A DNA stretch of 64,000 bases. Source: Candidatus Litorirhabdus singularis. GTDB lineage: Bacteria > Pseudomonadota > Gammaproteobacteria > Pseudomonadales > Halieaceae. The translations under genes and the position numbers were made by a program. The stretch lies in the NCBI RefSeq assembly GCF_026262625.1, contig NZ_SHNN01000005.1, positions 62,001 through 126,000 of the forward strand. The letters are read 5' to 3'. Below, piece by piece: positions 16,680-25,065 of this stretch; position 1 is the stretch's first letter; the number at the start of each line of letters is the position of its first letter. The notes under the pieces were generated by a model that saw nothing but the letters and a program-made list of their open reading frames with translations, did no database searches and was not told where the DNA came from.

Positions 16680-17593
16680 GTCTTGATCTCCGGGAACAGT
16701 TGCTCTGGATCTTCGGCATAGGCGTTCAGCCGAGCGCGGATATTTTGGAGTGCGCGAGTGAAAAGGCGCTGTTTGGTGTTGCCAATATGGCTTAGCGAAT
16801 ATTGGTGCAGCGTTTCGAATTCCTGCGCCATGCTCTGCAGGTCGGCGCGACATGCAGGCGTCAGGAATAAACGTCGCGCGCGACGATCCTGGGGGTCAAT
16901 CTGGCGCAGTAGCCAGTCTCCAGCTTCTAATTCGTCAATCAATACGCCCAGTGGGGCTTTACCCATATTGAGCTTGGCGGCTAGAGAGCTTTGACTCAGT
17001 CCTTCGTCTGCGTCCAGCGCAGACAACACTAGCCATTGTGAGCGGGTAAATCCCATCGCCTTCAATTTTATATCGAAGTGCCGGCTGTTTAGGCGGGTGA
17101 CGGCGCTGATTAGCTGAATGATTGAGAGAGATTCGGTGCTGGGGAGAATTTGTCGATCCTGATTGTCGCCGGCAAGATTGGTGTAAACAGTGAGTAGAGT
17201 CTCCTCCAGCACTTGTCGTGTGGGTAGATCAAGCTCTGCCAGATAATATTCCTGAAACTGCAGATGGCGCCGACGCATAGTGTCAGTAATCGGTTGCGCT
17301 CTGGGCGTGAGTCGGAGCCGATTGGTGCGTCTATCATCGGGGTCGGGGTAGCGTTGCAGCAGGCCCTCGCTTTCCAGACGATCGACCAGCTTGCCCAGTG
17401 GTGCTTTGCCGATACCCAGTAGTGCGGCGAGTTGGGTCTGGTCCATACCAGATAATCGGTTGACGGTGCCCAACACACGCCACTGGGGTTCCGACAAACC
17501 CAGATCACGCAATTGGGTGCCGAAGGAATGGCGAAACAGCCGCGTGATATCGTGCAGCAGCAGGCCTGGATGTTGTTCGAGACGTGAAGGCAT
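16676..17593 (-). CDS. Single-chain tandem MarR repressor (two MarR domains fused)
   Basis: This 305-residue protein has two complete MarR domains. Domain 1 (about 10-145) contains LSEPQWRVLGTVNRL, the recognition region GIGKAPLGKLVDRLESEGLL and wing DPDDRRTNRLRLT. Domain 2 (about 155-295) contains FTRSQWLVLSALDAD, NMGKAPLGVLIDELEAGDWL and DPQDRRARRLFLT. MarR proteins are normally obligate homodimers of about 150 residues, so this looks like a fused pseudo-dimer. The recognition helices share GKAPLG. It heads the emrAB-like operon and its start lies about 20 bp from a palindrome, consistent with autorepression relieved by a toxic ligand. No strong Shine-Dalgarno is seen upstream of the ATG. 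Confidence 0.9.
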   Translation of the reverse strand: MPSRLEQHPGLLLHDITRLFRHSFGTQLRDLGLSEPQWRVLGTVNRLSGMDQTQLAALLGIGKAPLGKLVDRLESEGLLQRYPDPDDRRTNRLRLTPRAQPITDTMRRRHLQFQEYYLAELDLPTRQVLEETLLTVYTNLAGDNQDRQILPSTESLSIIQLISAVTRLNSRHFDIKLKAMGFTRSQWLVLSALDADEGLSQSSLAAKLNMGKAPLGVLIDELEAGDWLLRQIDPQDRRARRLFLTPACRADLQSMAQEFETLHQYSLSHIGNTKQRLFTRALQNIRARLNAYAEDPEQLFPEIKT

Positions 17594-17612
17594 TAAGTGA
17601 TATGTAAGGTAT

Positions 17613-17633
17613 ATAGTATTTAAAGCATACTAT
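17613..17633. promoter_or_regulatory. Palindromic operator candidate for the double MarR protein
   Basis: ATAGTAT (17613-17619) and ATACTAT (17627-17633) form a perfect inverted repeat around TTAAAGC, with half-site centres 14 bp apart. It lies in the A/T-rich divergent promoter region between the efflux operon (minus) and the MFS gene (plus), close to the repressor start. The geometry suits a MarR dimer or pseudo-dimer. Confidence 0.6.
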
Positions 17634-17733
17634 TATCTTTGATTATCAATTGAACCGCAAGTATCATCATTTACAAGTCGGCGTTGCGTGCTCGTACACC
17701 CGATAGTGCGCAAGAAAATCGAAGGAGGTATTC

Positions 17734-19074
17734 TTGAGTCAATCACAGCAAGTCAGCTCCGACAGCTCTGCTAACCCCGGTTCGGCCTATTACGCTCTGG
17801 GCATATTGCTGCTGGCTTACATACTCTCGTTTATCGATCGCAACGTTATGGCGGTGCTGATTGGCCCTATCCGCGAAAATTTTGCGATTAGTGATTTTCA
17901 ATACAGCCTGCTGCATGGGTTTGCTTTTTCGATGTTCTATATCGTACTTGGCCTGCCGATAGCGCGGTTGGCTGATACCCACAATCGAACCTTTATTATC
18001 ACGCTAGGCGTTTTTTTCTGGAGCGTTATGACCTGTCTGTGCGGGTTAGCCAAGAGCTTTACCACGCTGTTTATCATGCGCGCCGGTGTTGGTGTGGGTG
18101 AGGCAGCGCTGTCTCCGCCCGCATACTCATTACTGGCGGATTATTTCAGTGCTGAGAATTTACCGCGGGCGTTGGCGGTCTACACACTGGGTATCACCGT
18201 TGGCGGTGGATTGGCGTATATGATTGGTGGCGTCGCCTATGACTATTTTGCCACCTTGCAGGGCGTGGAGCTGCTCTGGATCGGTGAGTTGCAAGCCTGG
18301 CAGATGACCTTTATTGCGGTCGGGCTGCCCGGTCTTATCGTAGTGGCGCTGCTGACACTGGTACGGGAGCCCAAGCGCGCCGGCGTGTCTTCGATAGAGA
18401 CAGAGGTAGTGCCAGATTTTGCCGAATGCCTGTCTTATCTGCGTGCTCGCTGGCAAGCCTACGGAGGTATCATACTTGGCGTTTCGTTTTTGTCGGTGTT
18501 GGGCTACGGGACCATGGCCTGGTATGTTGAGTTTCTGGTGCGTAGCTTCGGTCTTGAGCGCGCCGACGCCGGTTCCCAGTTTGGCCTTGTATTTATTGTG
18601 GCCGGCAGTCTGGGCGCCTTGTGCGGTGGTTGGAGCGTGAAACCCCTGGCTCAGCGCGGTTATGCGGATGCCAATCTACGCATTATTTTGTGGGTCGCTC
18701 TGCTGTGGATGGTGCCTGCCGCTGCAGGGCCAATGATGCCCACCGCATCCCTGGCAATCTTGATGGCGATTCCGATCGTGTTCTTCCTGAATAGTTACCT
18801 GGCTGTCTGTGTAGCGGCGCTGCAATTAATGACGCCCAATCGAATGCGCGCTCAAGTGGCGGCGCTGTTGCTGTTTATGACCAACTTACTGGGTCTCGCT
18901 TTGGGTCCCTCGATAGTGGCTGCGCTGACCGACTTTGTGTTTGGAGACGACCAGGCCCTGCGTTATTCCTTAACGGCGTTGCCGCTTATTGTCTGTCCAC
19001 TGGCGGCGTTACTGATCGCTGGCGCGTTACCGCATTATCGTCGGGCACTGGCCGAAATGGAGCAAACTACGTGA
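17734..19074 (+). CDS. MFS transporter (spinster/organic-anion type)
   Basis: This 446-residue protein has 12 predicted transmembrane helices. The start is TTG at 17734, preceded by AAGGAGG with a 5-base spacer, and no ATG is suitable. YILSFIDRNVMAVLIGPIR in helix 1 and LGLPIARLADTHNR (motif A-like loop) resemble spinster-like and hexuronate/aromatic acid carriers of marine gammaproteobacteria. The substrate is not determinable. It is divergent from the double MarR/efflux operon across a 140-bp region holding a palindrome and so might share control. Its stop overlaps the GNAT start (GTGA), giving a two-gene operon. Confidence 0.86.
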   Translation: MSQSQQVSSDSSANPGSAYYALGILLLAYILSFIDRNVMAVLIGPIRENFAISDFQYSLLHGFAFSMFYIVLGLPIARLADTHNRTFIITLGVFFWSVMTCLCGLAKSFTTLFIMRAGVGVGEAALSPPAYSLLADYFSAENLPRALAVYTLGITVGGGLAYMIGGVAYDYFATLQGVELLWIGELQAWQMTFIAVGLPGLIVVALLTLVREPKRAGVSSIETEVVPDFAECLSYLRARWQAYGGIILGVSFLSVLGYGTMAWYVEFLVRSFGLERADAGSQFGLVFIVAGSLGALCGGWSVKPLAQRGYADANLRIILWVALLWMVPAAAGPMMPTASLAILMAIPIVFFLNSYLAVCVAALQLMTPNRMRAQVAALLLFMTNLLGLALGPSIVAALTDFVFGDDQALRYSLTALPLIVCPLAALLIAGALPHYRRALAEMEQTT

Positions 19075-19667
19075 GTTACCAAGTCATACCAACAAACCTT
19101 GAGGGGCAGCATGTGCGACTCGAGCCTTTGGCGCAGCAGCATGCTAATGGCTTGTTTAACCGCGGGATCAGTGCAGAAGATTGGGTGTATTTACCGCGCC
19201 CTTGTTTTGTTGACCTTGCGGATTGTCGCCAGTGGATTGATGAGGCCAACCGTACGCCCGGTCATGTCCCCTTTGCCGTTGTCGAAAAATCCCAGGGTCG
19301 CGCCGTGGGTAGCTCCCGCTACTTGAATATTCGCGCGCCACATCGTGGTCTGGAGATAGGCTACAGCTGGCTGGGCCGTGATTGGCAAGGCACAGCAGTT
19401 AACATTGAGGCGAAGCTGCTGCTTCTGCAATATGCGATGGAAGATTTAGACAGTGTGCGAGTGGAATTCAAAACCGATGCGCGCAACCAGCGGTCGCAGC
19501 GAGCACTGGCGGGAATAGGCGCAGTGCATGAAGGTACTTTGCGTGCGCACATGATTGTGCAGGATGGATTTGTACGTGACTCGGTGTATTTCAGTATTAC
19601 GCGCGACGATTGGCCAGAGGTTAAGCTGGCACTGCAGGAAAAACTGTCTCAGCGGGCGGCGGGCTGA
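19071..19667 (+). CDS. GNAT-family N-acetyltransferase
   Basis: This 198-residue protein is of the RimJ/RimL-like GNAT group. It has N-terminal LEGQHVRLEPLAQQHANGL, the central strand PHRGLEIGYSWLGRDWQGTAVN as the acetyl-CoA binding region, then RVEFKTDARNQRSQRALAGIG (motif B with NxxSxxAxxxxG) and a closing VYFSITRDDW. It starts with GTG inside the stop of the MFS gene, so translation is coupled. The substrate could be a small amine or a ribosomal protein and cannot be told apart here. Confidence 0.86.
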   Translation: MSYQVIPTNLEGQHVRLEPLAQQHANGLFNRGISAEDWVYLPRPCFVDLADCRQWIDEANRTPGHVPFAVVEKSQGRAVGSSRYLNIRAPHRGLEIGYSWLGRDWQGTAVNIEAKLLLLQYAMEDLDSVRVEFKTDARNQRSQRALAGIGAVHEGTLRAHMIVQDGFVRDSVYFSITRDDWPEVKLALQEKLSQRAAG

Positions 19668-19725
19668 GGCTGTTCTGGAGGTAGGCTGTGGTATAGTGCC
19701 GCGCTATTATTCAGGAGATTATCCA

Positions 19726-20487
19726 ATGTTGAATCGTTTGTTACTGGCCGCGGTGTTAGTGGTTTCCAGTTGGTCATTGCCGGCGCTGGCAGAGGAGAAA
19801 ACCGTTTCTCTGATGGTCAATACCTGGTCTCCCTATGTTGACAAGGAACTGCCGGGCCAAGGCGTAGCGATGGAGCTGGTGACGGTACTATTTGATCGTG
19901 CCGGCTATCGGACCGAGATTAAGGTTGAAGCCTGGCGACGCGCCATGGAGGGCGTCCGGGTAGGGCTTTACGATGCGCTGGGTGCAACCTGGTACACCGA
20001 GTCACGCGAACAGGACTTTATATTCAGCGAACCCTACCTGCAAAATGATCTGATGATGTTGAAGCTACGGGCCTTTCCGGGAGACTATCTGGAGTTGTCA
20101 CATCTGTCAGGCAGACGCCTGGGGCTGCTATCTGAATATGAATACGGCATCGATTTTGCGGCCATCCCCGGCCTCACACTGGTCCCGGAAAACCATGATA
20201 TTCAATCGCTGCTCAACCTCATCAATCGTAAGGTAGACTTCGTCATTGGTGACCGGCGTGCGCTGGTAATGCAGCTCGACGAATTTCTCAGCGGACAAAA
20301 AGGTTTGTTAGTGGAAGTGCCTCTGGAGTTGCCCGCGCGCCCCTTGTACGTGGCTGCCAGCCGCAGCGGACCTCAAAGCCAGGAAATCATAGATGCCTTC
20401 AATCGCGCCCTGGCAGCTGCCCGCAGTGACGGTAGTTACGACAAGCTGTTGGCAGATTGGAGTGAAAAGTTCCAGATGCAGCGCTAA
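19726..20487 (+). CDS. Periplasmic solute-binding protein, family 3 (amino-acid-binding-like)
   Basis: The protein is 253 residues from ATG at 19726, chosen because AGGAG lies 8 bases upstream; an upstream open frame reads through the GNAT gene. A signal peptide ends at ALAEE. The two-lobed SBP_bac_3 pattern shows SLMVNTWSPYVDKELPGQGVAMELVTVLFDRAGY, YTESREQDFIFSEPYLQND and a late SGPQSQEIIDAFNRALAAARSDGSYDKLL. No permease or ATPase gene adjoins, so it may be an orphan receptor or sensor component rather than part of an ABC importer, as is common in this order. It is followed by a GC-rich hairpin. Confidence 0.83.
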   Translation: MLNRLLLAAVLVVSSWSLPALAEEKTVSLMVNTWSPYVDKELPGQGVAMELVTVLFDRAGYRTEIKVEAWRRAMEGVRVGLYDALGATWYTESREQDFIFSEPYLQNDLMMLKLRAFPGDYLELSHLSGRRLGLLSEYEYGIDFAAIPGLTLVPENHDIQSLLNLINRKVDFVIGDRRALVMQLDEFLSGQKGLLVEVPLELPARPLYVAASRSGPQSQEIIDAFNRALAAARSDGSYDKLLADWSEKFQMQR

Positions 20488-20512
20488 GTCTTAGCCAACT
20501 CCTCGTTAAACC

Positions 20513-20534
20513 GCGCGGACGCTAGCCTCCGCGC
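20513..20534 (+). terminator. GC-rich hairpin after the solute-binding protein gene
   Basis: GCGCGGA and TCCGCGC form a perfect 7-bp stem 26 bp after the stop, but only a short, mixed T/A stretch follows. It is a weak or Rho-assisted terminator at best. Confidence 0.45.
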
Positions 20535-20642
20535 TATTGATATAAAAATCCTGGTTTATTTACCCCGGGGCTGGTCCGAATCCAAAGTGCTCGCGTAACT
20601 TATTATGAAAATGAGTGAGTGACTCAGTTGGAGGGTCGTAAC

Positions 20643-20717
20643 ATGTTGAATATCAAACAGAATTTATACCTTTCAGGCGCGTACTCAATAATTTTCGTGC
20701 TCCTGCAGCTGATTTAG
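20643..20717 (+). CDS. Possible 24-residue hydrophobic peptide
   Basis: ATG at 20643 is preceded by GGAGG with an 8-base spacer and opens a 25-codon frame. It ends in a hydrophobic stretch (YSIIFVLLQLI) after a polar N-terminus with one lysine, like single-pass membrane small proteins. It lies in an otherwise empty 500-bp gap (20488-20990) and is followed at 20831 by a strong terminator with no other gene in between, which suggests a discrete short transcript. An 11-bp palindrome TGAGTGACTCA sits about 20 bp upstream. It could equally be a non-coding RNA, or chance. Confidence 0.35.
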   Translation: MLNIKQNLYLSGAYSIIFVLLQLI

Positions 20718-20830
20718 GGAACTAACTCCAGAACAGTGGCTCAAAGTATTAATGGTTGAGCAGCGAAGGCCCCGGGACAGCAAAACCCAACCGCCATCAC
20801 TGACCATCCAGGTCTCTATACCTACTTCTT

Positions 20831-20855
20831 GCCGGCCCATTGGGCCGGCTTTTTT
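20831..20855 (+). terminator. Strong intrinsic terminator
   Basis: A perfect GCCGGCCC/GGGCCGGC stem with an ATT loop is followed by six T. It ends whatever transcript covers the small ORF and insulates the acyl-CoA dehydrogenase operon promoter just downstream. Confidence 0.9.
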
Positions 20856-20891
20856 ACGCCTGTCGTTTGGGTAATATTGGCCCCCTAATAC

Positions 20892-20924
20892 TTGAAGGTT
20901 AGCAAAACATACTGTATGTTCAAA
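20892..20924 (+). promoter_or_regulatory. Promoter with palindromic operator, acyl-CoA dehydrogenase/ligase operon
   Basis: TTGAAG, a 17-base spacer and TATGTT form a sigma-70-like promoter. The -10 lies inside the perfect palindrome AACATAC-T-GTATGTT (20906-20920) followed by CAAA. The same arrangement occurs at 35496-35528 and the same operator, inverted, at 43949-43967, which argues that a TetR-type fatty-acid or acyl-CoA-responsive repressor binds here. The regulator itself is not in the window. Confidence 0.75.
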
Positions 20925-20990
20925 AGCCTTTTTGGGGCAGGGAAGCTATCGCGCTCCCGCCCCAATTCACAACTGGAGAGGAACCTGAGT

Positions 20991-22172
20991 GTGAGTGAAC
21001 TGGAACAGTTTCGACTGGAAACCCGTGAATGGCTTGAAGCCAATTGCCCTGCAGCTATGCGCGTCCCCGAGGCAGGCGATGACGATCAGTACTGGGGCGG
21101 TAGAAACCCCGAAATGAGTCACCCGGACCAAAAGGTCTGGTCCGACCGCATGGGAGAAAAAGGCTGGACCACGCCAGAGTGGCCCGCTGAATATGGCGGC
21201 GGCGGGCTTGATAAAGACGAAGTCAAGGTGCTGCGGCAGGAAATGTCGCGTATCGGTGCGCGCACGCCACTGCACAGTTTTGGTATTTCGATGCTAGGGC
21301 CGGCGTTGCTTCTCTACGGCACTGAGGCGCAGAAGCAGGAGCACATTCCTAAAATTGTGCGCGGTGAAATCCGCTGGTGTCAGGGTTATTCAGAACCCGG
21401 TGCTGGTTCTGATCTGGCCAGCCTGCAGACCCGTGCTGAAGATCAGGGCGATCACTATCTGGTCAACGGCTCTAAAGTCTGGACTTCCTACGCCGACAAA
21501 GCGGACTGGATATTCTGTTTGACCCGTACCGATAACACAGGGACCAAGCACGAAGGCATATCATTTCTATTGTTTGATATGGCCTCTGAAGGGGTTACCA
21601 CCAAGCCCATTCTGTTGATCAGCGGCTATTCCCCGTTCTGTGAAACCTTCTTTGACGATGTCAAAGTGCCCAAGGCGAACCTCATGGGTGAAGAAGGTAA
21701 AGGCTGGACCATCGCCAAGTATCTGCTCACGCACGAGCGGGCTATGATCTCGGGCTTTGGCCACTCTTCGGGCAAGAAAACATTGAGCCAGAATGCGGTA
21801 GAGCTGATCGGTATGGATGCTGGGGGTAAGTTGGACGACCCTGTGTTGCGTCAGAATCTGGCACAGCTGGAGCTGGACGCCATGGTGTTTGGCCACACGA
21901 TGTCGAGGGTGACGGATGAGGCCAAAGCGGGGCAGGGCCTCGGTGAAGCAGCGTCGATTTTCAAATACTACGGCACCGAGCTGAACAAGCGCCGCTTTGA
22001 ATTGATGTTGTCAGTTTATGGCGAGCAGGGTTTGGCGTGGGAAGGTGACGCCTACGACAACGGCAAACTGCCGCGGGCGTGGTTGCGCACTAAAGCCAAT
22101 TCGATTGAGGGTGGCACCTCTGAAATTCAGCTCAATATTATAGCAAAGCGGGTTCTGGGCCTGCCCAGTTAA
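20991..22172 (+). CDS. Acyl-CoA dehydrogenase, catalytic-type subunit
   Basis: The protein is 393 residues from GTG at 20991, preceded by GGAGAGG; the longer open frame runs back through the promoter. It contains the FAD/substrate signature QGYSEPGAGSDLASLQTRA, HYLVNGSKVWTSYADKADW and the C-terminal SIEGGTSEIQLNIIAKRVLG, in which the Glu is the expected alpha-proton-abstracting base. The following gene encodes a second dehydrogenase that lacks this Glu motif, so the two probably form an alpha2beta2 enzyme as known for steroid side-chain acyl-CoA dehydrogenases of actinobacteria. It is the first gene of an operon of four. Confidence 0.92.
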   Translation: MSELEQFRLETREWLEANCPAAMRVPEAGDDDQYWGGRNPEMSHPDQKVWSDRMGEKGWTTPEWPAEYGGGGLDKDEVKVLRQEMSRIGARTPLHSFGISMLGPALLLYGTEAQKQEHIPKIVRGEIRWCQGYSEPGAGSDLASLQTRAEDQGDHYLVNGSKVWTSYADKADWIFCLTRTDNTGTKHEGISFLLFDMASEGVTTKPILLISGYSPFCETFFDDVKVPKANLMGEEGKGWTIAKYLLTHERAMISGFGHSSGKKTLSQNAVELIGMDAGGKLDDPVLRQNLAQLELDAMVFGHTMSRVTDEAKAGQGLGEAASIFKYYGTELNKRRFELMLSVYGEQGLAWEGDAYDNGKLPRAWLRTKANSIEGGTSEIQLNIIAKRVLGLPS

Positions 22173-22184
22173 GGAAACGAGAAT

Positions 22185-23324
22185 ATGGCACTGGTATTAA
22201 ATGAAGAGCAGTTAATGCTCAAGGACGCCGCGGCGGGTTTTTTGCAGGAGAAGGCCTCGGTAGCCGCACTGCGGGCGTTGCGTGATAGCCGTGATGAAGC
22301 CGGCTATAGCAAAGAGTTGTGGCAGGAAATGGCTGATATGGGCTGGGCCGGCATCGCCATTCCTGAGGCTTACGGTGGCCTTGATTACGGCTACATCGGC
22401 TTGGGTATTGTGTTGGAACAGATGGGACGTAACCTCAGCGTCTCGCCGTTGCAGTCTTCGGTTCTGGTAGCTGCTACGGCCATTGCCCTGGGCGGTTCTG
22501 AAGCGCAGAAGCAAGCCTTACTGCCGGCGATTGCCAGTGGCGAGACTATTGTGACTCTGGCGCTGCAGGAAGGCCCGCATCATGCACCCCATAAAACCGC
22601 TGCCACGGCAATCGCCGACGGCGACGGTTATGTGATCAGCGGCCGTAAAGTCATGGTTGCCGACGCCCACGTGGCAGACAAACTGATTGTAGTTGCACGC
22701 ACCGCGGGCGAGCCTGGCGATGCTGAAGGCCTGGGCCTGTTTCTGGTTGATCGAGAGGCTACAGGGGTAAGTACCGAACGGGTGATTATGGTCGATAGCC
22801 GTAACAGTGGAACAGTGACGCTGGACTCGGTGCAGGTTAGCGCTGATCAGGTGTTGGGTTCACTGGATACCGGCTCCGCATTGCTGCAGCAGGTTCTGGA
22901 CATAGCCAATATAGGGCTGTCGGCAGAGCTGCTAGGGCTGTGCCTTGAATCATTCGAACGCACTATGGAGTATCTCAAGGATCGCAAGCAGTTCGGTGCG
23001 GCTATCGGTACGTTTCAGGGGCTACAGCACCGGGCAGCCGAGATGTACGCTGACCTGGAATTAGCCAAATCTGTGGTTATTCGGTCGCTGCAGGCTATCG
23101 ATGCGGGAGACGACAATCTATCGTTGCTGGCCTCGGCCTGTAAAGCAAAGGTTAGTCAGGTCGCCGCGCGAGTTTCCAATGAGGCTATTCAAATGCACGG
23201 TGGTATTGGAATGACCGATGAGTTTGATATAGGCTTTTTTATCAAGCGAGCGCGGGTAGCTCAGCAGACCTTTGGTGATCATAGTTATCACCTTGATCGT
23301 TACGCGACTCTCAGCGCTTTTTGA
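22185..23324 (+). CDS. Acyl-CoA dehydrogenase, probable non-catalytic partner subunit
   Basis: This 379-residue protein has the acyl-CoA dehydrogenase fold: N-terminal helical domain with GWAGIAIPEAYGGLDYGYI, middle beta-domain, and C-terminal DRKQFGAAIGTFQGLQHRAAEMY. The expected YEGT-type catalytic motif is absent: after MHGGIGMTDEFDIGFFIKRA the chain ends in a HSYHLDRYA tail. That matches the beta partner of heteromeric enzymes. It starts 12 bp after the upstream dehydrogenase gene, with a GGAAACGAG site. Such pairs act on bulky acyl-CoAs such as steroid or cyclic side chains. Confidence 0.88.
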   Translation: MALVLNEEQLMLKDAAAGFLQEKASVAALRALRDSRDEAGYSKELWQEMADMGWAGIAIPEAYGGLDYGYIGLGIVLEQMGRNLSVSPLQSSVLVAATAIALGGSEAQKQALLPAIASGETIVTLALQEGPHHAPHKTAATAIADGDGYVISGRKVMVADAHVADKLIVVARTAGEPGDAEGLGLFLVDREATGVSTERVIMVDSRNSGTVTLDSVQVSADQVLGSLDTGSALLQQVLDIANIGLSAELLGLCLESFERTMEYLKDRKQFGAAIGTFQGLQHRAAEMYADLELAKSVVIRSLQAIDAGDDNLSLLASACKAKVSQVAARVSNEAIQMHGGIGMTDEFDIGFFIKRARVAQQTFGDHSYHLDRYATLSAF

Positions 23325-23327
23325 TTG

Positions 23328-25052
23328 ATGGGCATCGAGGCGCTGCATAAATTGGAAGCCGTGGTCGCGGAACTGACTTCATCGGGTCAGCCGTTCGAGC
23401 TAGAAGATGTTGAAGTGCGTGGCGTGCATTATAGGCACTACAAAAAGCAGCCTGACAGTTTGGCCCAGTATTTCGCTGTGATGGCCAGGCACGACAACAA
23501 GGAATTTGTGGTCTGCCAGGATGAGCGCTATACCTATGGTGAGGCTTATCAGCAGGCTTCGCAGTTTGCTCATGTGTTGCTGCAAGACTATGGCGTCAAG
23601 CCGGGGGACAGGGTTGCGATTGCCATGCGCAATAATCCCCAGTGGATGTTTGCGTTTGTGGCTGCAGCCAGCATCGGCGCGATTGTCGTACCCATGAATG
23701 CCTGGTGGACGGGTGAAGAGCTTGAATACGGCTTGGAGGATTGCGGTGCCCATGTGGTGCTGGTCGATCCGGAGCGCGCTGGCCGCATGGAAACCTTTGT
23801 CGATCGCCTCAAACTACAGTTGGTAGGTGTGGGCGACTTCAGTGGATTGTCGCTGGCGGTGGAAGACTTTGCCGCGGCTTCGCAGCGGCACATTGATGCG
23901 ACTATGCCCCAGGTAGAGATTGCCCCCGACGCTGATGCGACCATTATGTACACGTCCGGCTCGACCGGGCACCCCAAAGGGGCAGTGGCCACTCATCGCA
24001 GCATTATTGCCGCCATGTACAGTTGGCTGCTGCTGGGCAATGCCGGCAACATAGTCGCGGAACCTTCTTCGGAAGCTTCGCCAGAAGATAAGACAGATAC
24101 CAAATTTCGCCCCTGTGCACTTATGACAGTGCCGCTGTTCCACGCAACCGGCAGCCACAGTCTGTTCATGCTGTCGGTCATTATTGGTCGTAAGATTGTG
24201 ATGATGCACAAGTGGAATGTGCAGGAAGCTATGCGGCTGATTGAGGCGGAACGTGTAACCAACTTTAATGGTGTGCCGACGATGTCGGCCGAGCTGCAAA
24301 CCGCAGCTCAACATTCACCTTATGACCTTTCCAGTCTGAAAGAGATATATTCAGGCGGTGCGGCGCGACCGCCCGATCAGGTCAAGAAAATTACCGACAC
24401 CTTTAAACGCTCTAGTCCTGGCAGCGGCTACGGGCTAACCGAAACCAATGCGCTTGGAGCGGTTAACTCGGGAGCCTTCTACGCGGCTAACCCGCGCAGC
24501 ACCGGGCGCACCGTACCAGCAGTGACAGACTTTCAGATTGTTGATGACAATGACCGGCCGCTGCCAATCGGAGAGCGTGGAGAGGTCTGCATTAAAAGCA
24601 CGGCCAATGTTCGCGGTTATTGGAATAAGCCTGAGGCCACAGCACGCGCCTTCAAGGGAGAGTGGTTCCATAGCGGTGATGTAGGCTATATGGATGAGGA
24701 TGGATTTCTCTATATAGTCGATCGGATCAAGGAAATAATTATCCGTGGCGGCGAGAATATCAGCTGTATTGAAGTTGAGGCCGCTATACATCTGCACGAT
24801 GCAGTAGACGAAGTAGCTGTATTTGGATTGCCCGACGAGCGACTGGGTGAAGTGGTTGGCGCTGCAGTAGTAGTGCATGAAGGCATGCAGCTGACAGATA
24901 TGGAGCTGCGCGAATACCTGGCCGGGCATTTGGCGGGTTTCAAGATTCCACAAAATATTTGGGTGTTGCGTGAAAAATTACCGCGCATCGCCTCAGGCAA
25001 GATTTTTAAGCGTCAGCTCAAGGCAGACTACACTGCACAGCTGCAGCAATAA
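23328..25052 (+). CDS. Acyl-CoA synthetase (AMP-forming, class I adenylate-forming)
   Basis: The protein is 574 residues from ATG at 23328, directly after the upstream stop (an in-frame TTG lies one codon earlier). It has the adenylation motifs YTSGSTGHPKGAV near 207, YGLTETNALG near 369, the WFHSGDVGYMDEDGFLYIVDRIKE hinge core and the terminal catalytic lysine in SGKIFKRQLK. It activates a carboxylic acid, probably a medium to long or cyclic fatty acid, to its CoA thioester for the dehydrogenases of the same operon. No ribosome site is visible, so coupling to the upstream gene is likely. The acid itself is unknown. Confidence 0.9.
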   Translation: MGIEALHKLEAVVAELTSSGQPFELEDVEVRGVHYRHYKKQPDSLAQYFAVMARHDNKEFVVCQDERYTYGEAYQQASQFAHVLLQDYGVKPGDRVAIAMRNNPQWMFAFVAAASIGAIVVPMNAWWTGEELEYGLEDCGAHVVLVDPERAGRMETFVDRLKLQLVGVGDFSGLSLAVEDFAAASQRHIDATMPQVEIAPDADATIMYTSGSTGHPKGAVATHRSIIAAMYSWLLLGNAGNIVAEPSSEASPEDKTDTKFRPCALMTVPLFHATGSHSLFMLSVIIGRKIVMMHKWNVQEAMRLIEAERVTNFNGVPTMSAELQTAAQHSPYDLSSLKEIYSGGAARPPDQVKKITDTFKRSSPGSGYGLTETNALGAVNSGAFYAANPRSTGRTVPAVTDFQIVDDNDRPLPIGERGEVCIKSTANVRGYWNKPEATARAFKGEWFHSGDVGYMDEDGFLYIVDRIKEIIIRGGENISCIEVEAAIHLHDAVDEVAVFGLPDERLGEVVGAAVVVHEGMQLTDMELREYLAGHLAGFKIPQNIWVLREKLPRIASGKIFKRQLKADYTAQLQQ

Positions 25053-25065
25053 CAGGAGAGAGAGT

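Noticed and set aside
20580-20640. CCCCGGGG and TGAGTGACTCA palindromes as riboswitch parts
   Set aside because: They do not fit the conserved core of any riboswitch class I can recall. They are noted only as possible operator sites for the small transcript.
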